Below are positions 50,783 to 58,839 of a DNA stretch of 64,000 nt, one piece after another. Source of the DNA: an uncultured Eubacteriales bacterium (GTDB taxonomy: Bacteria > Bacillota > Clostridia > Christensenellales > Aristaeellaceae); assembly GCA_902801165.1 (NCBI GenBank), contig CADCHI010000002.1, forward strand, positions 84,257 through 148,256, in the 5' to 3' direction. A program made the position numbers and the translations under genes. How positions within the stretch are numbered: the stretch's first letter is position 1; each line of letters begins with the position of its first letter. Under the pieces are notes generated by a model. The model saw only the letters and a program-made list of their open reading frames with translations. It ran no database searches and had not been told where the DNA came from.

Positions 50783-52057
50783 TTATTCCACAAAATCAAA
50801 TTCCATCTCGCCGATGACCACGCTGTCGCCCTCCTTGGCGCCTGCCTCGCGCAGCGCGTCGATGACGCCCATCCTGCGCAGCGAGCGGTGGAAGTAGTTC
50901 AGCGATTCCTCGTTGTCGAAGTTCACCGACTCGATCAGCCGGTCCATCTCCCGGCCCGAAACGAAGTAGACGCCCTGGTCCACCTCGACGGTGAAGGGCG
51001 CGCCCTGCTCCAGCTCGGTCGGGTCGTAGAGCGCCTCCTCCAGGAAGGGCTCCGACGGCGGGCAGGTGGCCAGCATCTCGCTGGTGGCGTACATCAGCTG
51101 GTCAAAGTTCTTCCGCGTCGCGGCGGATACCGCGAACACCGGGATGCCGGTGCCCTTTAGCTTCTCCTTCAGTCGCTCCAGGTTTTCCTCCGCGCCGGGC
51201 AGATCCATCTTGTTGGCCACGGCGATCATCGGGCGATTCTTCAGGTCGCCGTAGGCCTCCAGCTCCTTCATGATGGCGTCGAAGTCCTCCAGCGGGTCGC
51301 GGCCCTCGGAGCCCGCGATGTCCACCACGTGCAGCAGCATCCGCGTGCGCTCCACGTGTCTGAGGAACGCGTGGCCCAGGCCCACGCCCTCCGCCGCGCC
51401 TTCCACCAGGCCGGGGATGTCCGCCAGCACGAAGCTATCGTCGCCCTGCTTGACGATGCCCAAGTTGGGCTGGAGGGTGGTGAAGTGGTAGTTGGCGATC
51501 TTGGGCCGCGCCGCGGTGACCACGGACAGTATCGTGGACTTGCCCACGTTGGGGAAGCCCACCAGGCCCACGTCGGCGATGGACTTCAGTTCCAGCGTCA
51601 ATTCGATGATCTCCCGCTTCTCGCCGGGACGTGCAAACTGGGGCGCCTGGCGCGTAGGCGTGGCGAAGTGCTGGTTGCCGAAGCCGCCCTTGCCGCCCTT
51701 CACCAGCACCTTTCGGGCGTTGGGCTCGAACAGGTCCAGCAGCAGCTTGCCGGTCGCCTTCTCCCGCACCACCGTTCCCGGGGGCACCTGGATGACCACC
51801 GGCTCGCCGGACTTGCCGGACCGGCGGTTGGCCATGCCGTCGCCGCCGTTCTCGGCGGTGAACTTGCGCTTGTATCGGAAGTCCATCAGCGTATGCATGC
51901 GCTCCGTGGCCTCAAAGATCACGTCGCCTCCGCGCCCGCCGTCTCCGCCGTCCGGCCCGCCGGCCTGGACGAACTTTTCCCTGTGGAACGACACGCAGCC
52001 GTTGCCGCCGTCGCCCGCCTTCACCGTAATGGTGACCACATCAACAAAAAGTGCCAT
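50783..52057 (-). CDS. obg: GTPase ObgE/CgtA
   Basis: 424-residue Obg GTPase involved in 50S maturation and stress signalling. Glycine-rich Obg fold (AGGPDGGDGGRGGDV), G domain with G1 GFPNVGKST (about 167-175), G3 DIPGL, G4 NKMD, and the C-terminal OCT domain (FTVEVDQGVYFVSGREMDRL...), which marks the Gram-positive form. ATG 52057 is chosen; GGAG is six bases upstream and the in-frame TTG 52069 would overlap that site. Operon: nth - obg - yhbY. Confidence 0.97.
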   Translation of the reverse strand: MALFVDVVTITVKAGDGGNGCVSFHREKFVQAGGPDGGDGGRGGDVIFEATERMHTLMDFRYKRKFTAENGGDGMANRRSGKSGEPVVIQVPPGTVVREKATGKLLLDLFEPNARKVLVKGGKGGFGNQHFATPTRQAPQFARPGEKREIIELTLELKSIADVGLVGFPNVGKSTILSVVTAARPKIANYHFTTLQPNLGIVKQGDDSFVLADIPGLVEGAAEGVGLGHAFLRHVERTRMLLHVVDIAGSEGRDPLEDFDAIMKELEAYGDLKNRPMIAVANKMDLPGAEENLERLKEKLKGTGIPVFAVSAATRKNFDQLMYATSEMLATCPPSEPFLEEALYDPTELEQGAPFTVEVDQGVYFVSGREMDRLIESVNFDNEESLNYFHRSLRRMGVIDALREAGAKEGDSVVIGEMEFDFVE

Positions 52058-52093
52058 AATCCGCTCCAATTATCCTTATTCGCGCAAATCGCG

Positions 52094-52726
52094 TCAATGC
52101 TCCATGTGCTTCTCGCACAGCCCGTCGTTCAGCGGGCAGCGCTCGCACTCCGGCTTCCGGGCGTGGCAGCACCGCCGACCGTGCCAGATGATCAGGTGAT
52201 GCCCCAGGGACCAGATGTCCCGATCCAGCAGCTCCCGAAGCTGCTGTTCAACTTTCTCGGGGGTGTTTCCATCCGAAAGGCCGATGCGCCGGGAGACCCT
52301 GAACACGTGGGTGTCCACCGGGATCTGGTCGTCACCGAAGGCGGCCAGCAGCACAACGCCGGCGGTCTTCTGGCCAACGCCGGGGAGAGCCATCAATTCC
52401 TTGCGGGTATTGGGCACCACGCCATTGTACTGCTCCACCAGCGCGCGGCTGGCGGCGACGATGTTCTTGGCCTTGTTGTGGTACAGCCCGCACTCGCGGA
52501 TCAGCGGCTCCAGCTCCTCCGGCTCCAGCTTCGCCATGGCGAAGGCATCCGGGTACTGCGGGAACAGCCGCGCCGTGACCATGTTCACCCGCTTGTCGGT
52601 GCACTGGGCGGACAGGATCGTGGCGATCAGCGTCTCGTAGGGGTTGGCGAAGTTCAACTCCGGCTTCGCCTCGGGATAGAGCTTCCGCAGCTCCTCCATC
52701 ACCAGCGCCGCGCGATTCGCATCCAT
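52094..52726 (-). CDS. nth: Endonuclease III
   Basis: 210-residue HhH-GPD DNA glycosylase/AP lyase removing oxidised pyrimidines. Visible: LIATILSAQCTDKRVN, helix-hairpin-helix LPGVGQKTAGVVL with the catalytic Lys, and VDTHVFRVSRR with the catalytic Asp. The 4Fe-4S cluster motif reads C-x6-C-x2-C-x6-C (CHARKPECERCPLNDGLC), one residue longer in the last gap than the usual x5. ATG 52726 after AAAGGAGTGA. It is first in an operon with obg and yhbY. Confidence 0.95.
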   Translation of the reverse strand: MDANRAALVMEELRKLYPEAKPELNFANPYETLIATILSAQCTDKRVNMVTARLFPQYPDAFAMAKLEPEELEPLIRECGLYHNKAKNIVAASRALVEQYNGVVPNTRKELMALPGVGQKTAGVVLLAAFGDDQIPVDTHVFRVSRRIGLSDGNTPEKVEQQLRELLDRDIWSLGHHLIIWHGRRCCHARKPECERCPLNDGLCEKHMEH

Positions 52727-52891
52727 GGAATCACTCCTTTTGTATCCAACATGATTATAATCTCCGGCGGCATATCCGGTCAAGCAAAAACGCGTTACGA
52801 ATTCCTCGCGAGATGCCGATAGATAGGGCGGTTTGTCTTTCCACAGCGGGGATGGCGGAACAACATCCACGCCGGCTCGGAAAGCGCTGTA

Positions 52892-52921
52892 AACGGCGCG
52901 ACCCTTCCGTGCCGCGCCGTT
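52892..52921 (-). terminator. Terminator-like hairpin after the DUF3343 gene
   Basis: Stem AACGGCGCG/CGCGCCGTT with a 12-base loop, 15 bases after the stop; weak T-tract on the minus strand. Confidence 0.6.
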
Positions 52922-52936
52922 CATTTTGTCCTCCCC

Positions 52937-53200
52937 TTACGTCGGCGTCACCCGCAGCCGCCTTCCATCGTATTCCGCGCGGTAAAGGCCAATCAAGTTG
53001 CCAGGGTTTGAAACCGCCAGCGCGCCGCGCACCTGGGTGAGATATTCCATGGGAAAGCGCACGGACAGCCCGCAGCCCATGGAGATGTCCCGGGGCGTGG
53101 ACACCACCTGCGCGGGCACGCCCATGCGCCGAAGCACGGCCTCGAAGCGAAGCACCTGCTGGCGTGAGCGGAAGGCCGCCACGCCGTATACGTCTCGCAT
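52937..53200 (-). CDS. DUF3343 (Se/S-carrier-like) small protein
   Basis: 87 residues matching DUF3343 (PF11823, putative Se/S carrier-like): FRSRQQVLRFEAVLRRMGVPAQVVSTPRDISMGCGLSVRF, with the single conserved Cys at MGCGLSV (about 43). The family is often next to class V cysteine desulfurase-type genes; here that gene (53311-54444) is divergent and 110 bases away. Role in sulfur or selenium transfer is inferred from neighbours only. ATG 53200 follows GGAGGGA. It ends with a terminator-like hairpin. Confidence 0.85.
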   Translation of the reverse strand: MRDVYGVAAFRSRQQVLRFEAVLRRMGVPAQVVSTPRDISMGCGLSVRFPMEYLTQVRGALAVSNPGNLIGLYRAEYDGRRLRVTPT

Positions 53201-53310
53201 GCCGTTTCCCTCCTTCCAATCGATTCACGCGCTCCGGCACATAAAAGCGCCGCGGCGCATGTATTCTATACTACGCGGCCGCGCCGTCCCGCGTGAAGGA
53301 GGGCTTCAAC

Positions 53311-54444
53311 ATGTCGATCTATCTGGATAACGCCGCCACCAGCCACCCGAAGCCGGAGGCTGTGACCCAAGCGGTTCTGGAGGCGATGACGGAGTACAAC
53401 GCCAACCCGGGCCGGTCGGGGCACGCTGCCGCGCTGGCCGCCGCCCGAAGGGTGCTGGAAACCCGTGAGCGTCTTGCGGCCCTGCTGAACGCGCCGGACC
53501 CCATGTCCATGATCCACTGCTTCAACTGCACCGACGCGCTGAACCTCGCCATCAAGGGCAGCCTGCGGGTGGGTGACCACGTGATCGCCACGCAACTGGA
53601 GCACAATTCCGTGCTTCGGCCCCTCTGTACCCTGGCCGCGCGGGGCCGCATCCGCCTGACCCTGCTGCCGCCCAAGCCGGACGGCTTCATCGACCCCGAG
53701 GACGTCCGCGCGGCCATAGAGCCCGACACAGCGCTGATCGTCTGCACCCATGCCTCCAACGTCACGGGAGCCATACAGCCCGTGGCGGCCATCGGCGCCA
53801 TCGCCGCCGAACACGGCATCCGCTATCTGATCGACGGCGCCCAGGCCGTCGGCGCGCTGCCGGTGGACGTCCGAGCCCTCAGGTGCGACCTCTACGCCTT
53901 CCCCGGCCACAAGTCGCTGCTGGGCCCCCAAGGCACCGGCGGACTGTACATACGCCCTGGCGTCGACCTTCTGCCCCTCCGGGAGGGCGGCACCGGCTCC
54001 AGCTCCGAGAGTCTGTTCCAACCCAGGGAGCTCCCCGAGCGCTACGAGTCCGGCACGGTGAACCTGCCGGGCATCGCGGGGCTTTGCGAAGGCTGCGCCT
54101 ACGTGTCCGAACACCTCTCCGCGATCATGATGCATGAGCGGGAATTGACTTCCGCCCTGTTTGAGGGGCTTTCGGCGCTGCCCGGCGTGACGCTCTACAG
54201 TCCTCGGGAGGAGGCCGCCCGGGCCGGCATCGTCGCCTTCAACGCAGGCGGCCTCTCCTCCACCCAGGTCGCAGACGCCCTCGCCGGCGCGGGCATTGCC
54301 GTGCGCGGCGGCCTGCACTGCGCGCCGGAGGCCCATCGCTTTCTCGGCACGCTGCGTCGCGGCGCGGTTCGCGCCAGCGTCGGTTGGGCCAACACCTTTG
54401 AGGACATCGACGCCCTCGTCGCTGCGGTAAAAGCGCTGCTGTAA
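53311..54444 (+). CDS. Class V aminotransferase, cysteine desulfurase-like (EF2568 type)
   Basis: 377-residue PLP enzyme of the cysteine desulfurase family branch represented by E. faecalis EF2568 (TIGR01977). Visible: IYLDNAATSHPKPE, EHNSVLRP, DGAQAVGALPVDV, FPGHKSLLGPQGTG with the PLP lysine, YESGTVNLPG, and an active-site Cys in VRGGLHCAPEAHR (about 336). Distinct from the IscS/NifZ-type protein at 37-38 kb. Divergent from DUF3343. ATG 53311 after GGAGGG. Physiological sulfur acceptor unknown; a selenium link is possible. Confidence 0.88.
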   Translation: MSIYLDNAATSHPKPEAVTQAVLEAMTEYNANPGRSGHAAALAAARRVLETRERLAALLNAPDPMSMIHCFNCTDALNLAIKGSLRVGDHVIATQLEHNSVLRPLCTLAARGRIRLTLLPPKPDGFIDPEDVRAAIEPDTALIVCTHASNVTGAIQPVAAIGAIAAEHGIRYLIDGAQAVGALPVDVRALRCDLYAFPGHKSLLGPQGTGGLYIRPGVDLLPLREGGTGSSSESLFQPRELPERYESGTVNLPGIAGLCEGCAYVSEHLSAIMMHERELTSALFEGLSALPGVTLYSPREEAARAGIVAFNAGGLSSTQVADALAGAGIAVRGGLHCAPEAHRFLGTLRRGAVRASVGWANTFEDIDALVAAVKALL

Positions 54445-54502
54445 ACGCGCATACCTCGCCCCGCTCATGGACATGCTATGGACAGCCAAAGGAGGCGATT
54501 GT

Positions 54503-54673
54503 ATGTCCATGGCCGAATGCCGAAGCTGCCACAGGGTCGCCGACTCCCGATCATTCCGGAGCTGCGTCGACTGCGGCGCTCTGCTCTGCGACGACTGTGC
54601 CAACGAGTACGACGGCCTGTGCCCCGACTGCGACGGGCAGGAGCCGACCCGGGTCTTCCACAACCTGTATTGA
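54503..54673 (+). CDS. Cys-rich zinc-finger microprotein
   Basis: 56 residues from ATG 54503 after AAAGGAGG. Eight Cys in four CxxC pairs (6/9, 21/24, 29/32, 40/43) form a likely two-zinc cross-brace, resembling treble-clef/B-box spacings. Acidic, no membrane segment. No family recognised. It follows the class V desulfurase gene by 58 bases on the same strand and may be co-transcribed with it. Confidence 0.75.
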   Translation: MSMAECRSCHRVADSRSFRSCVDCGALLCDDCANEYDGLCPDCDGQEPTRVFHNLY

Positions 54674-54807
54674 CGCTCGAAGAGGCGTTCGTAGTAGAAG
54701 GAGCGCGCCGTGACTCGATGCATTTACGCCCCTTGATTGTCTGGGTTCACCAAGACTGCCAAACCCAGCGGCATTTCACCTTGCCAATCCAATACAATTC
54801 CGATAAA

Positions 54808-54842
54808 ACAGCGCCTCCCCCGTTTACCGGAGAAAGCGCTGT
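54808..54842 (-). terminator. Terminator of folD
   Basis: Stem ACAGCGC/GCGCTGT with an inner CTCC/GGAG pairing, 15 bases after the folD stop; on the minus strand it ends GCGCTGTTTTATC. Confidence 0.75.
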
Positions 54843-54857
54843 ATGTCGGAATGTGTT

Positions 54858-55742
54858 TTACTTTGCCTGACGCTCCGCGGCTTCGACCACATGGCCGATC
54901 AGCACGCTGGTGGTCACGCTGCCCACGCCGCCGGGCACGGGGGTGATGGCGTCCACGATGGGCTCGACCTCCTCGAACACGGCGTCGCCGGCGATGGCGC
55001 CCTTGCCGCCCTTGGAGTTGATCTTCTCGGCGTCCCAGTTGATGGACACGTCGATGACGACCTGGCCGGGCTTGACGTAATCCTTGGTCAGGCTCTTCAG
55101 CACGCCGGCAGAGGACACCAGGATGTCCGCCTCGCGGGCCTCCTTGGGCACATCAACGGTGCGGGTGTGGCACACGGTGACAGTGGCATTCTTGCCCATC
55201 AGCATCATGGCGGCCGGCTTGCCGACCACGAGGCTGCGGCCGATCACGACGGCCTTCTTGCCCTTGCAGTCGATGCCGTAGTAGTCCAGGATCTCCATGC
55301 AGGCCTGGGGGGTGCAAGGCGGGAAGCCCAGGTCCTTTCGGCCCTCAAACACGCCCGCGTTGGACAGGTCGGTCATGCAGTCCACGTCCTTGGCGGGATC
55401 GAGGGTGTTGCAGATCTCGTCCTGGTCGGCCTTCAGGTGCTTCGGCAGGGGCCGGAACATCAGCACGCCATGGATGTTCGCGTCGGCGTTGATGGCCTTT
55501 ATCTGGTCGATCAGGGCCTCCTTGGTCACGTCCTCGGGCAGCACGAACTTCTCGACCTCGACGCCGATCAGTTCCGCGCGGGCCGTTGCGCCCTTCTCGT
55601 AGGAAAGGTCAGACGGGTTCTCGCCGCAGCGAATGATGCCCAGCTTCGGGGTGATGCCCTTCGCCTTGAGTTCCTCGACCTTCGTCTGCAGCTTCGCGTT
55701 CAGCGCGGTGGTGACTTCCTTGCCCAAAAGCAGCTTTGCCAT
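54858..55742 (-). CDS. folD: Bifunctional methylene-THF dehydrogenase/cyclohydrolase FolD
   Basis: 294-residue FolD, interconverting 5,10-methylene-, methenyl- and 10-formyl-THF with NAD(P). Visible: LGIIRCGENPSDLSYEKG (family substrate loop and Lys), FPPCTPQACMEIL, VIGRSLVVGKPAAMML (Rossmann), and ITPVPGGVGSVTTSVL at the end. ATG 55742 follows a purine-rich stretch with GGAGGAATA. With fchA and fhs upstream on the same strand (separate leaders) it forms a one-carbon set. The leader has a degenerate GGGAACAGG tract. Confidence 0.95.
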   Translation of the reverse strand: MAKLLLGKEVTTALNAKLQTKVEELKAKGITPKLGIIRCGENPSDLSYEKGATARAELIGVEVEKFVLPEDVTKEALIDQIKAINADANIHGVLMFRPLPKHLKADQDEICNTLDPAKDVDCMTDLSNAGVFEGRKDLGFPPCTPQACMEILDYYGIDCKGKKAVVIGRSLVVGKPAAMMLMGKNATVTVCHTRTVDVPKEAREADILVSSAGVLKSLTKDYVKPGQVVIDVSINWDAEKINSKGGKGAIAGDAVFEEVEPIVDAITPVPGGVGSVTTSVLIGHVVEAAERQAK

Positions 55743-55760
55743 AAGTATATTCCTCCGTTC

Positions 55761-55795
55761 AGAGGGAACAAGGAAGAGGAAACAGGGAACAGGAA
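55761..55795. repeat. Degenerate GGGAACA / GGAAGA tract
   Basis: Purine-rich 35-base tract (GAGGGAACAAGGAAGAGG, then AAACAGGGAACAGGAATGG) upstream of folD. It is the complement of the TTCCC/CTGTTCC type of tracts at 31.3 and 46.6 kb. Confidence 0.65.
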
Positions 55796-55860
55796 TGGTT
55801 TTTCCCGTTTGTCTGTCAGCCCGTCGCCTTGCTCCGGATTTGTTCGATCAGATTCCAAGG

Positions 55861-55930
55861 GATTCTTCGCTCCGCTCAGAATGACACACAAATGACGTCT
55901 GTCATCCTGAACGAAGTGAAGGATCTTTTT
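55861..55930. repeat. REP-like palindrome, GATCCTTCG family
   Basis: Arms GATTCTTCGCTCCGCTCAG then AATGACA, and TGTCATCCTGAACGAAGTGAAG then GATC, around CACAAATGACG. It lies between fchA and folD. Confidence 0.8.
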
Positions 55931-55939
55931 ATATGCAAA

Positions 55940-56563
55940 TCAGAAGAAGTTCGCGCGCACGGAAGCGAAGATCTCGTCTGCCATGGCGCAGTACTTGTCC
56001 AGCATGCCGTTGGCCTTCGCGTTCATCTCCTCGGCGACCTCGCGGTTCTTGAGAGACTTGGTGTTGATGAACACGTTCAGGCTGGCGGACTGCAGCGCCG
56101 CCTTGCAGCACACCGCGCCGCAGCCGGCGTCAGAAACGGCCAGGCGGGAGCCCTTCGCCGCGAACACGGAGATGGCCTCGATGGCCTCGCAGCACAGCTC
56201 CATGATCTTCATGGGCACCGCGCAGGCCACGATGGTGGCCTCCTCCAGCACCTTGTCGCGGTTTGGATCGTCCTTCGGGATGCCGTAGGCCTTGGCCAGG
56301 GGCTCGAAGCCCTCGGCGTCCGCGGGCACCTGGTCCAGCAGGTCCTTCTGCAGGCCGTCGCACTTGGCCTTCAGGGCGATGATCTCGGCCTCGACGTCGG
56401 CGTACTTCTTCTTGCCCACGGTCAGGCTGCCCACCATGTTGCCCAGCGCCGTGCCGATGGCGCCCACCAGCGCCGCCGCGCCGCCGCCGCCCGGAACGGG
56501 GGCGTTGGAGGCCAGCACTTCAACAAATTCACGGCAAGAATTCTGGGTGAAATCAACTGCCAT
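55940..56563 (-). CDS. fchA: Methenyl-THF cyclohydrolase (FchA, cyclodeaminase family)
   Basis: 207-residue all-helical protein of the FTCD_C family (formiminotetrahydrofolate cyclodeaminase / methenyl-THF cyclohydrolase). Visible: FVEVLASNAPVPGGGGAAALVGAIG at the N-terminus and a Cys/Ala-rich middle (AVSDAGCGAVCCKAAL). In Clostridia, FchA hydrolyses 5,10-methenyl-THF to 10-formyl-THF; the cyclodeaminase role would need a histidine-degradation context, absent here. ATG 56563 after GGAGGA. It is placed between fhs and folD. Confidence 0.9.
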   Translation of the reverse strand: MAVDFTQNSCREFVEVLASNAPVPGGGGAAALVGAIGTALGNMVGSLTVGKKKYADVEAEIIALKAKCDGLQKDLLDQVPADAEGFEPLAKAYGIPKDDPNRDKVLEEATIVACAVPMKIMELCCEAIEAISVFAAKGSRLAVSDAGCGAVCCKAALQSASLNVFINTKSLKNREVAEEMNAKANGMLDKYCAMADEIFASVRANFF

Positions 56564-56596
56564 TGTATTCTTCCTCCTAAAATGATTGGGGAGAGA

Positions 56597-56660
56597 CGAC
56601 CTCATCCGTCAGCCCTGCGGGCTGCCACCTTCCCCAAAGGGGAAGGCTTTGTGGAGGTCG
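56597..56660. repeat. Palindromic three-way (cruciform) element
   Basis: CGACCTC ... GAGGTCG closing arms, with two inner stems: CAGCCC/GGGCTG (56610-56624) and CCTTCCCC/GGGGAAGG (56628-56646). Non-coding; between fhs and fchA. It is similar to palindromes widespread in Clostridia such as those of Faecalibacterium (by memory). Confidence 0.75.
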
Positions 56661-56670
56661 TATTACCGAA

Positions 56671-56698
56671 ATATGGGTGACATTGCTGTCACCCATAT
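56671..56698 (-). terminator. Terminator-like hairpin after fhs
   Basis: Perfect 11-bp stem ATATGGGTGAC/GTCACCCATAT with loop ATTGCT, between fhs and fchA. No clear U-tract; it may act as an mRNA-stabilising or processing hairpin instead. A second, GGGGCCC/GGGCCCC, lies at 56781-56803. Confidence 0.6.
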
Positions 56699-56850
56699 GC
56701 GCTTTGATATTTGATTCGACAGCCCAAAACCGGCATATTCACTTTCTGCCGACACAGGTCAATGCAGAAACGCCGGACGCGGGGCCCATGATCTACGGGC
56801 CCCACGGACGGAACTATGCGCGGCAGCGATTGCCTGTCGGCTCAGCCGAC

Positions 56851-58547
56851 TTAGAACAGGCCGGAAACCTTGCCGGTCTCGGTGTCCACATCCACGCGGC
56901 GATAGGCCGGGTCGGACGCGGTGCCGGGCATCATGGAGATGGTGCCAGCCATCGGGCACAGGAACTTCGCTCCGCCGTACTCCAGGATGTCACGGATGGG
57001 CAGACGCCAGCCCTTCGGCACGCCCTTCAGGGTCGGGTCGTGGGACAGGGACAGGTGGGTCTTTACCATCATGGTGCAGTAGTCGGCGTACTTCGGATCG
57101 CTCTCGAAGCGCTTGGCCTTCTCGATGGCCAGGGGCGCCCAATCGACGCCGTCCGCGCCGTAGACTTCCTTGGCGATGCGCTCAACGCGCTCGCGCAGCG
57201 GCATGTCGAGGCTGTACAGGAACTTGATCTCGGGCTTCTGCTCGCAGGCTTCCACGACGACCTGAGCCAGCTCCACGGCGCCTTCGCCGCCGTAGCGCCA
57301 GTGGTTGGACTGGGCGCAACGCACGCCGCGCTCTGCGCACAGGCGCTTGATCAGAGCGATCTCTTTGTCGGTGTCGGTGTAGAACTGGTTGATGCAGACC
57401 ACGGGCACGATGCCGGACTTCAGAACGGTGTTCACGTGATGGAACAGGTTCTCGCAGCCCTTCTCGACCAGCTCCAGGTTCTCCTCGGTGTACTCCACGG
57501 GCAGGGGACGGCCGGGAGCGACCTTGGGTCCGCCGCCGTGCATCTTCAGAGCGCGAACGGTGGCCACGATGACGGAGACGTTCGGGGTCAGGCCGGACAA
57601 GCGGGTCTTGACGTTCCAGAACTTCTCGAAGCCGATGTCAGCGGCGAAGCCGGACTCAGTCACGTGGTAGTCGAACAGCTTCAGGGCCAGACGGTCGGCG
57701 ATGACGGAGGACTGGCCGATGGCGATGTTCGCGAAGGGGCCGGCGTGGATCAGCACGGGCTGATGCTCGACGGTGTAGCACATGGTGGGATTGATGGTGT
57801 TGCGCATCCAGGCGGTCATGGCGCCGGCAACTTCCAGATCCTCGCAGGTCACGGGCTCGCCGCTGCGGCTGTAGGCCACGACGATCTTGCCGATGCGCTC
57901 GCGCAGGTCCTTCAGGTCACGGGCAACAGCCAGAATGGCCATCAGCTCGGAACCCACGGCGATGCCGAACTTGGACTCCATCAGGTAGCCGTCCTTGTTG
58001 CCGCCGATGCCCATGATGATGTTGCGCAGGCCCTGGGCGCAGAAGTCCAGAACCCAGCCCATCTCGATGCGCTTGGGGTCGATGTCCAGGCGACGGCCCA
58101 TGTTGTGCTTGGCCATCTCCTCGTCGGTATAGTTGCGCTCATGCTGCATGCGGGCGTTCAGCGCCACCATGGCCAGGTTGTGGGCGTTCATGATGTCGTT
58201 GATGTCGCCGGTCAGGCCCAGGGAGAACTCGGTCATGGGCATCAGCAGGGCGTTGCCGCCGCCGGCCGCGGTACCCTTGACGTTCATGGTGGGGCCGCCG
58301 GAGGGCTGGCGCAGGGCGCCGCCGACGTTCTTGCCGATCTTCGCCAGGCCCTCGATCAGGCCCAGGGATCCGGCTTGTCCTTCAAGCGGTTCATGATCTT
58401 GATGAAGTCAAGCTTCGGGGTTTTTCCGTAGGGGATGATCTCCTCGGGCAGAAGGCCGAGCTTCTCACGGAAATACTCCACGGAAGGCAGCGTCTTCTCA
58501 GCTTCTTCCGCGATTTGCCAATCCTTGTACTGGGTAGGGTCAAGCAT
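56851..58547 (-). pseudogene. fhs: Formate-tetrahydrofolate ligase, broken by a deletion of the P-loop region
   Basis: Formate-THF ligase joins formate to THF with ATP. The gene reads as two frames. The first 60 residues (from ATG 58547, GGAGGA seven bases upstream) end at NRLKDKPD (58368), then meet a TGA. The second frame resumes with [16 protein letters not shown] (58365) and runs 504 residues to a normal GLF end. In the family, about 22 residues lie between these points ([22 protein letters not shown] type), including the P-loop, so about 64 bases (66 minus 2 left over) appear deleted. Both halves are otherwise highly conserved, so the defect is recent or an assembly error. It forms a set with fchA and folD. 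Confidence 0.88.
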
Positions 58548-58652
58548 GTCAGTTTCCTCCTTCATTAATCACATATCTCCATGGGATCTGTCCCGCGTCG
58601 TCGCGGGATCTCCGTCGCGCGCATAGAGGCGCTCCGACATTTTCCGAAAGAC

Positions 58653-58681
58653 AGTATAGCACTATTATTCAAATTAGTCAA
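58653..58681 (-). promoter_or_regulatory. SigA promoter of fhs
   Basis: TTGACT, 17 bases, TATACT on the minus strand; leader about 100 bases before ATG 58547. Confidence 0.8.
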
Positions 58682-58775
58682 TAAATAAAGCCGTATTATT
58701 ACATAATGCTCGCGTTAATATCGACCTCATCGAACCGTGCCCCTGGACTTCCATCAAATCTTCCCGATTGCTGCG

Positions 58776-58805
58776 TTGACAGATATCCACACAGTATGAT
58801 ACATT
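58776..58805 (+). promoter_or_regulatory. Candidate promoter of the trigger-factor-like gene
   Basis: TTGACA (58776-58781), 18 bases, TACATT (58800-58805). The -10 is weak. Confidence 0.45.
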
Positions 58806-58839
58806 AATTTTATCACATTGGAATTGGAGTGTCAATAAA

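Noticed and set aside
58348-58380. Programmed frameshift in fhs
   Set aside because: There is no slippery heptamer, and the missing P-loop residues cannot be explained by a frame change; a deletion fits better.
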